Shown: positions 59,268-64,000 of the stretch, piece after piece
Position numbering within the stretch: the first letter of the stretch is position 1
Layout: each line of letters opens with the position of its first letter
NCBI GenBank assembly: GCA_016788635.1
Contig: JAEUSU010000004.1
Coordinates: forward strand, 101,018 to 165,017
Source: Flavobacteriales bacterium
GTDB taxonomy: Bacteria > Bacteroidota > Bacteroidia > Flavobacteriales_F > PHOS-HE28
DNA: 64,000 bases
Direction of reading: 5' to 3'
Notes under the pieces: model-generated
Database searches by the model: none
Told to the model about the DNA's origin: nothing
Seen by the model: the letters and a program-made list of their open reading frames with translations, nothing else
Made by a program: the position numbers and the translations under genes

Positions 59268-60131
59268 ATGCGCGTTGCCGGAACGATCATTCTGTTGGGT
59301 TGTGCATGGTCGGCCTGCGAGCGCCCCCCCTTACCGGGCTACCACAAGCTTGGCGACGGCGCCTGGTACAAACGCATCACGTTGGGCGATGGTGAGCGTT
59401 CACCGAACGACAGCGACCAGGTGCAGCTGCGCGTACGCTGCGCACGGCCGGATGCCGGGCCCGGGTCGTTCTTCAGTGCAGACCTCCTGCTGGCCGTTCA
59501 TCGGGTGCCGCGTTCACCTTTCAGGGCCGCCTTGCTCCGCATGCGCGAAGGGGACAGCCTGAGCGTGATGGCACCTGCTGCCACTCTGCCTTGGGACCTT
59601 TGGGGCGCGCCACCAATGCTGGCTGGCAGGGATAGCGGGACGGTTCTCGCAGAACTGAAGCTCGGCGAGGTGAAGGAACTGAGAAGGGTGCGCGCCGAAG
59701 CAAGAGAGCAGGAGTTGTGGTCCCGCGACCGGGAGTTGGAGGAACGGGCGGCCATGAACAGATACCTGCGCGAACAGGGCCGCGAGGACCTGAAGCCATG
59801 GGAAGGGATCTACATCCTGTCCATCAGCAAGGGGAAGCTGCCATACGTGCAGAGCGGTGAACTGGTCACCCTGGAATGGACCGCACGCTTTCTGGATGGC
59901 AAGATCTTTCACGACACGCGCGTCAGCGGTCCCCTGACCTTTCGCCTGGGCGATCCCGAACAGGTCATACACGGCATTGAGAGCATCGTGCATTCATTGG
60001 GTCAAGGCGGCAGGGCCGAGGTATTGATCCCCTCGAACGAGGCCTTTGGTGAACGCGGTGCGGCGGGTGGCCTGGTGCCGCCCTATACACCCGTGATCTA
60101 CGACCTGCGGGTGGTGGAGGTGGTGCGCTAG
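59268..60131 (+). CDS. FKBP-type peptidyl-prolyl isomerase lipoprotein
   Basis: The 287 residues start with a likely lipoprotein signal (IILLGC or WSAC). An N-terminal FKBP-like half (DSDQVQLRVRCARPDAGPGS) is degenerate. After a charged helix (REQELWSRDRELEERAAMNR) comes a complete FKBP domain: LVTLEWTARFLDGKIFHDTR, VIHGIESIVHSLGQGGRAEVLIPSNEAFGE and TPVIYDLRVVEV. It lies 4 nt after gldI, so both are likely periplasmic folding helpers made together. Confidence 0.85.
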   Translation: MRVAGTIILLGCAWSACERPPLPGYHKLGDGAWYKRITLGDGERSPNDSDQVQLRVRCARPDAGPGSFFSADLLLAVHRVPRSPFRAALLRMREGDSLSVMAPAATLPWDLWGAPPMLAGRDSGTVLAELKLGEVKELRRVRAEAREQELWSRDRELEERAAMNRYLREQGREDLKPWEGIYILSISKGKLPYVQSGELVTLEWTARFLDGKIFHDTRVSGPLTFRLGDPEQVIHGIESIVHSLGQGGRAEVLIPSNEAFGERGAAGGLVPPYTPVIYDLRVVEVVR

Positions 60132-60194
60132 CCTGCCCCTGGAACTTGCGGGTCACATTCCCGTATCACGGGCGCCCCAACGACCGGGCATGCC

Positions 60195-61631
60195 ATGACA
60201 CGTATCCTCAGGTTGCTGGCCTTCATTGCGCCGCTGAGTTCCTTCGCACAGGATCATTTCGGTCTGGTGAACAGCAACTACACCGGCGCGGATGCCGTGC
60301 TCTTGAACCCCGCGCGCGGGGTGACCCAGCGCACCTGGCTCGATGCGAATGTATTCGGCATCTCGGCTTTCGCATGGAACGATCACGTGGGCCTCAGTCG
60401 CAGTGGTCCTTCCCTATGGAGCGATCTACGCGCAGGTCTGCAGGGAGAAAGCGGCCGCATTGTGCTGAAGGAGTCCGTGACCAGCGGACCAAAGCAGGGC
60501 CATGCGCAGGCCGCCGTCCACGGCCCGGCGATCAATGTGGTGCTCGGGCGCACGGCCATTGGTGCCCACCTGCGTGCGCGCACGGAGACCCATGCCACCA
60601 ACATTCCCGCACATCTGGCCAGGGCCATCACCAGCGGGCTCGACCAGGCGGTGGTGCCCGGGCAACGCTACCGCGATACGGACATGGGCCTGCTCTCCGC
60701 TTCCTGGTCCGAGTTCGGGGCGAGCGTGTCACACACGCTGCTGAGCCGCGGCCGCCACATGCTGCATGCGGGTCTTACCGCCAATTACCTGGTGGCCCAT
60801 CATGGGGCGGCCGTGCAGGTGGATGTCATGGACTACACTGTGCTGGACAGCATGGTGGCTGTGGTGCACGAGGTGCGCGGCAGCTACACATTGGCAGATC
60901 CGGGCCTCAACGTGGGCAAGGGCTTCGGCATGGACCTGGGCCTGGTGTATGAACGCACCATGGAGGATGCCGACGACTATCGACCGCACCGTGCTTCGGC
61001 CGGGTGTACACCCATGGGCTACCGCTATCGCCTCGGTGTATCCATCACGGACATGGGCGGGCTCTCATTCGCGAAGGGGCAATCCGCCAGACTGCAGGGT
61101 TCCAGTGCACAATTCCAGGACTATGGCTCACTTGCCGCTGCGGACCATGCCGCGTTGGACAGCCTGCTGCTCGCCTCCTTCACCTCCAGCGTTTCCGTGG
61201 CCCCCATGCGCGTGGGGCTGCCCACCGCCTTGCGCATGCAGGCGGACATCCGGCTGGTCGAACGCTTTTATGTGGGTGTGAACGCTGCGCAGGCGATCGG
61301 TGATCCTTCCAACCTGCGCATGCGCCGCCAGAACGCGCTCGCTTTCGCGCCGCGCTTCGAGACCAAACGCTTCGAAGCGGCCATCCCCGTGGTCTTCCAT
61401 GCATACCGGTTCACAAGCCCCACGGTGGGCCTCATGGTGCGGGTGAACAACTTCGTGATCGGATCCGACCATCTGTCGTCACTCTTCAAGAAGAGCGACC
61501 TCTACGGCATGGACCTTTATGTACGTGCCAAGGTCATGCTCTTCCGCAGCCCATCCTGCAAAGGCAAGGCCCGCAAGGATGCGGCGGAAGCTGCTGCCGC
61601 ACAGCAACAGGACACGGGCAGCGCGAAGTGA
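60195..61631 (+). CDS. DUF5723 family outer-membrane-like protein
   Basis: The 478 residues begin with a signal peptide (RILRLLAFIAPLSSFAQ) and DHFGLVNSNYTGADAVLLNPA, the start typical of DUF5723 proteins in Bacteroidota. The rest is beta-rich with many aromatic strand ends (VGLPTALRMQADIRLVERF). It resembles outer-membrane barrels but ends in a lysine/alanine-rich tail (KGKARKDAAEAAAAQQ), not in a terminal phenylalanine. Function unknown. Stops just before the convergent rsmI paralogue. Confidence 0.75.
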   Translation: MTRILRLLAFIAPLSSFAQDHFGLVNSNYTGADAVLLNPARGVTQRTWLDANVFGISAFAWNDHVGLSRSGPSLWSDLRAGLQGESGRIVLKESVTSGPKQGHAQAAVHGPAINVVLGRTAIGAHLRARTETHATNIPAHLARAITSGLDQAVVPGQRYRDTDMGLLSASWSEFGASVSHTLLSRGRHMLHAGLTANYLVAHHGAAVQVDVMDYTVLDSMVAVVHEVRGSYTLADPGLNVGKGFGMDLGLVYERTMEDADDYRPHRASAGCTPMGYRYRLGVSITDMGGLSFAKGQSARLQGSSAQFQDYGSLAAADHAALDSLLLASFTSSVSVAPMRVGLPTALRMQADIRLVERFYVGVNAAQAIGDPSNLRMRRQNALAFAPRFETKRFEAAIPVVFHAYRFTSPTVGLMVRVNNFVIGSDHLSSLFKKSDLYGMDLYVRAKVMLFRSPSCKGKARKDAAEAAAAQQQDTGSAK

Positions 61632-62360
61632 TCAGGTCGCCGGTGTGCCCAGGATGAAGACGGCAGGGCATTTCCCCAATACGGGCCCGGCCTTCCTCCA
61701 TTCGCCGATGGTGCGCGTGCGGATCATCTCCTGCGGTTGACCGATGTCCTTCGCGATGCAGAGCAGTACCTGATCGCCCACCGTGCGCAGGATGTCACCG
61801 AGCAGGGCATCGTTCCGGTAGGGCGTCTCCATGAAAAGCTGTGCACCACCGGTGCGGCGCGCCAGTTGCTCCAGTTCGCGCAAGGCCTGCCTGCGGGGCT
61901 GCTGCTCGCGTGGCAGGTAACCGTGAAAGGTGAAGTGCTGTCCATTCAGGCCTGAAGCAGCAAGTGCGAGCAGGATGGAGGAGGGGCCCGGCAGCGGCAC
62001 CACACGGATCCCTGCGTGATGCGCCGCAGCCACCAGCCGGGCGCCCGGATCGGCGATGGCCGGCATGCCCGCTTCACTGATCACCGCTCCTTCGCGTCCG
62101 CGCAACAGGTGCACATGGCTCTCCACTTCCTCCGGTGAGGTGTCCTTGTCCAGGCGGTGCATCTCCAATTCCTGCATGACAATGGTGGGGGACATGCGCC
62201 GCAGCATGCGCCGAGCGGTGCGTTCATCCTCGGCGAAGAAGAGGCGCACGCGTTCCGCCACCTCCACCACTGCAGGCGCCAGCATTTCGGGCCCGCCTGC
62301 ATCACCAAGCCAGACCGGAAGCAGGTACAAGGTGCCTTCAGTGTGGGCGTGCGAGCTCAT
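61632..62360 (-). CDS. RsmI-like SAM-dependent methyltransferase
   Basis: The 242 residues match the tetrapyrrole-methylase fold of RsmI, which 2'-O-methylates 16S rRNA C1402: the GTLYLLPVWLGD start, ISEAGMPAIADPGARLV (SAM and substrate loop), PLPGPSSILLALAASGL and RTGGAQLFMETPYRNDALL. The start differs from canonical RsmI (GTLYVVATPIGN), which suggests a paralogue of Bacteroidota rather than the main RsmI. It overlaps the phosphatase gene upstream by 23 nt; dnaA, phosphatase, methyltransferase is the usual order. Confidence 0.85.
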   Translation of the reverse strand: MSSHAHTEGTLYLLPVWLGDAGGPEMLAPAVVEVAERVRLFFAEDERTARRMLRRMSPTIVMQELEMHRLDKDTSPEEVESHVHLLRGREGAVISEAGMPAIADPGARLVAAAHHAGIRVVPLPGPSSILLALAASGLNGQHFTFHGYLPREQQPRRQALRELEQLARRTGGAQLFMETPYRNDALLGDILRTVGDQVLLCIAKDIGQPQEMIRTRTIGEWRKAGPVLGKCPAVFILGTPAT

Positions 62361-62802
62361 CGAGCAATCCGTTGCATGCGGTCAGGAGCATGTCGAAGAC
62401 CTGATCGAACCCTTCCTCGCCACCATAATAGGGGTCGGGCACCTCTCGCCAGGGCAGCTGCGGTGCATGTTCGAGGAGCAGGCGCACCTTGGCCGCCGCA
62501 GCCTTGTCCGGTGCAAGGTCCCGCAGGTCGGCCAGGTTGCTTGCATCCATGGCCAGTATGCGGTCGAAGTGGTGGAAGTCTTCCACGCGGACCTGCCGGC
62601 CGCGCAGGCTGTCGATGTCCATGCCCTTGCGCTTCATGGCGGCGCGTGCACGGCGGTCAGGTGCATCGCCCACGTGGTAGTTGCTCGTACCGGCCGAGTC
62701 GATCGTGAGTTCCAGACCGCGCACCGCCGCAAGATGGCGCAACACGCCTTCGGCCATGGGGCTGCGGCATATGTTGCCGAGGCAGACCATGAGGATCTTC
62801 AT
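62338..62802 (-). CDS. Low-molecular-weight protein-tyrosine phosphatase
   Basis: The 154 residues have the phosphatase P-loop CLGNICRS with Cys7 and Arg13, SAGTSNYHVGDAPD, and the general-acid segment VPDPYYGGEEGF. The enzyme acts on phosphotyrosine proteins in the cytoplasm, commonly on tyrosine kinases of polysaccharide export, which would suit the glycan genes here, although none is seen in this window. The start at 62802 is set by the conserved MKILMVCLGN. A 26-bp palindrome lies between it and dnaA. Confidence 0.93.
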   Translation of the reverse strand: MKILMVCLGNICRSPMAEGVLRHLAAVRGLELTIDSAGTSNYHVGDAPDRRARAAMKRKGMDIDSLRGRQVRVEDFHHFDRILAMDASNLADLRDLAPDKAAAAKVRLLLEHAPQLPWREVPDPYYGGEEGFDQVFDMLLTACNGLLDELARPH

Positions 62803-62853
62803 GCTTGGAGCGCGATCAGGGTGGGCATTGGCGCTGTGCGAAGGTGTGAAATG

Positions 62854-62879
62854 GAAAGGGACCCTGCAGGGTCCCTTTC
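62854..62879. terminator. 26-bp perfect palindrome between dnaA and the phosphatase gene
   Basis: GAAAGGGACCCTG and its exact reverse complement abut with no loop. As RNA the stem has about 11 bp with a 4-nt loop. On the minus strand it is 20 nt after the dnaA stop and is followed by CATTTCACACC, so it could end or attenuate dnaA transcripts ahead of the phosphatase gene. Confidence 0.55.
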
Positions 62880-62898
62880 GCACGTGTGCTCCACCCGA

Positions 62899-64000
62899 TC
62901 AGTGGATGCTCAATTTTTTCTCCAGGTCCTCCAGGTAGCCACGGAACTGTTTGTCCGTTTCCTGCAGGTTGTTCACCGTGCGGCAGGCATGCAGCACGGT
63001 GGCGTGGTCCTTTCCACCGCAATGCGCCCCGATGCTGGCCAGCGAGCTCTTCGTCATCTTCTTGGCAAAGTACATCGCGATCTGGCGCGCCTGCACCACT
63101 TCACGCTTGCGCGTCTTGCTCTTCAGCAGTTCGATCGGCAGGTCGAAATAATCGCACACCACCTTCTGGATGTAGTCGATGGACACCTCGCGGGCGGTGT
63201 TCTTCACGAACTTGTCGATCATCTGCTTGGCCAGGTCCAGCGTCACCGCCTTCTTGTTCAGCGAGCTCTGGGCGATGAGGCTGATCATGGCGCCTTCCAG
63301 TTCGCGGATGTTGGTGGTGATGCTGTAGGCCAGGTACTCCACCACCTCCTTGGGCAGGTCGATGCCCTCGGCATACATCTTCTTCTGCAGGATGGCGATG
63401 CGCGTTTCGAGGCCCGGTGTCTGCAGGTCGGCGCTCAATCCCCACTTGAAACGGGAGAGCAGGCGTTGCTCCATGCCTGCCATCTCCACAGGGGCCTTGT
63501 CGCTGGAGATCACCAGTTGTTTTCCTGTTTGGTGCAGGTGGTTGAAGATGTGGAAGAACACGTCCTGCGTCTTCTCCTTGCCCGCAAGGAACTGCACGTC
63601 GTCAATGATCAGCACGTCCATCATCTGATAGAACTGGCTGAAGTCGTTCACGGTGTTGTTCTTCACCGCCTCGATGAACTGCTGGGTGAACTTCTCGGCG
63701 GGTACGTACAGGATCGTCTTCTCGGGATGGTTCTTCTTGATCTCGATGCCGATGGCGTGCGCCAGGTGCGTTTTGCCGAGGCCGACCCCGCCGTAGATCA
63801 ACAACGGATTGAAGGCGGTGCCACCGGGCTTCTGCGCCACGGCATAACCTGCACTGCGTGCCAATCGGTTGCAATCCCCTTCAATGAAATTGTCGAAGGA
63901 GTAGTTGGGGTTCAGGTGGCTCTCCACCTTGATCTTCCGCAGACCGGGAATGATGAAGGGGTTCTTGATGGGGCTGTTGGCCACATCGATCGGCAGGCTC
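62899..64000 (-). CDS. dnaA: Chromosomal replication initiator DnaA (5' end outside window)
   Basis: About 366 C-terminal residues are visible. The AAA+ domain III begins NPNYSFDNFIEGDCNRLARS, with Walker A GGVGLGKTHL and Walker B DVLIIDDVQFLAGKEKTQ. Domain IV ends with the DnaA-box-binding signature CGGKDHATVLHACRTVNNL. DnaA opens the origin. Domain I and most of the linker lie beyond position 64000; the frame is open to the window edge, and a GTG at 63984 is internal to it. The downstream order (phosphatase, RsmI-like) is typical of this group. Confidence 0.97.
   Translation of the reverse strand, partial: SLPIDVANSPIKNPFIIPGLRKIKVESHLNPNYSFDNFIEGDCNRLARSAGYAVAQKPGGTAFNPLLIYGGVGLGKTHLAHAIGIEIKKNHPEKTILYVPAEKFTQQFIEAVKNNTVNDFSQFYQMMDVLIIDDVQFLAGKEKTQDVFFHIFNHLHQTGKQLVISSDKAPVEMAGMEQRLLSRFKWGLSADLQTPGLETRIAILQKKMYAEGIDLPKEVVEYLAYSITTNIRELEGAMISLIAQSSLNKKAVTLDLAKQMIDKFVKNTAREVSIDYIQKVVCDYFDLPIELLKSKTRKREVVQARQIAMYFAKKMTKSSLASIGAHCGGKDHATVLHACRTVNNLQETDKQFRGYLEDLEKKLSIH

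Overview
The window comes from a high-GC member of the Bacteroidota, most likely the Flavobacteriales or a close relative. Four signs support this: type IX secretion (T9SS) C-terminal sorting domains on several secreted proteins, a GldI-like gliding lipoprotein, genes of Bacteroidota-typical families (DUF3078, DUF5723, MbnP-like), and Bacteroidota-type promoter -7 boxes (TANNTTTG and close variants) just ahead of many start codons. No phage, plasmid, transposase, integrase or CRISPR array was seen. The right edge enters dnaA, and recF lies about 8 kb away, so the replication origin is probably near.

Layout. 1-9.9 kb: the end of a sugar-nucleotide epimerase, an SLC13-type transporter, a minus-strand TonB receptor / fatty acid hydroxylase / WD40 unit, tRNA-Val(GAC), a c-type cytochrome, a DUF3078 protein, and smpB with a GT-C glycosyltransferase. 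10.4-13.9 kb: a four-gene, start-stop overlapping glycan operon (two GT4, one acetyltransferase, one GT2). 13.9-17.3 kb: a T9SS cargo protein and a likely copper-handling trio ending in an MbnP-like lipoprotein. 17.4-24.0 kb (minus strand): an EF-G-2-like GTPase, a candidate small RNA, an RhlE-type helicase with a long leader, and an NfeD/stomatin pair.

24.2-45.9 kb is largely a surface polysaccharide or O-antigen region. It holds two Wzx-like flippases (one fused to half a glycosyltransferase), GT2, GT4, GT87 and other GT-C-like enzymes, an O-antigen ligase/polymerase, a fused glutaminase plus WbpG-like sugar amidotransferase, a DegT aminotransferase, a WbaP/PglC-type initiating sugar phosphotransferase, a CapD/WbpM dehydratase, an epimerase and a methyltransferase. 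Together these could make nucleotide sugars, start a glycan on undecaprenyl phosphate, extend it, flip it and polymerise it. Four unrelated genes sit inside it (SirB1-like, nucleoside phosphorylase, thioesterase and an unknown).

45.9-50.1 kb holds gcvT, comB, a zinc phospholipase C-like gene, ribH and a TPR protein. 50.1-54 kb is a less GC-rich accessory stretch with repeats, a T9SS protein and a broken S74 tail-chaperone/T9SS gene. 54-64 kb is a conserved core: recF-DUF721, ndk, a lipoprotein, an nrnA-like DHH gene, gldI, an FKBP isomerase, a DUF5723 outer-membrane protein, an rsmI paralogue, a low-molecular-weight phosphatase and dnaA.

The items most worth checking are the isolated ~135-nt RNA unit near 20 kb, the flippase-half-glycosyltransferase fusion, the glutaminase-WbpG fusion, the MbnP trio, and the near-leaderless arrangement of promoters and starts.
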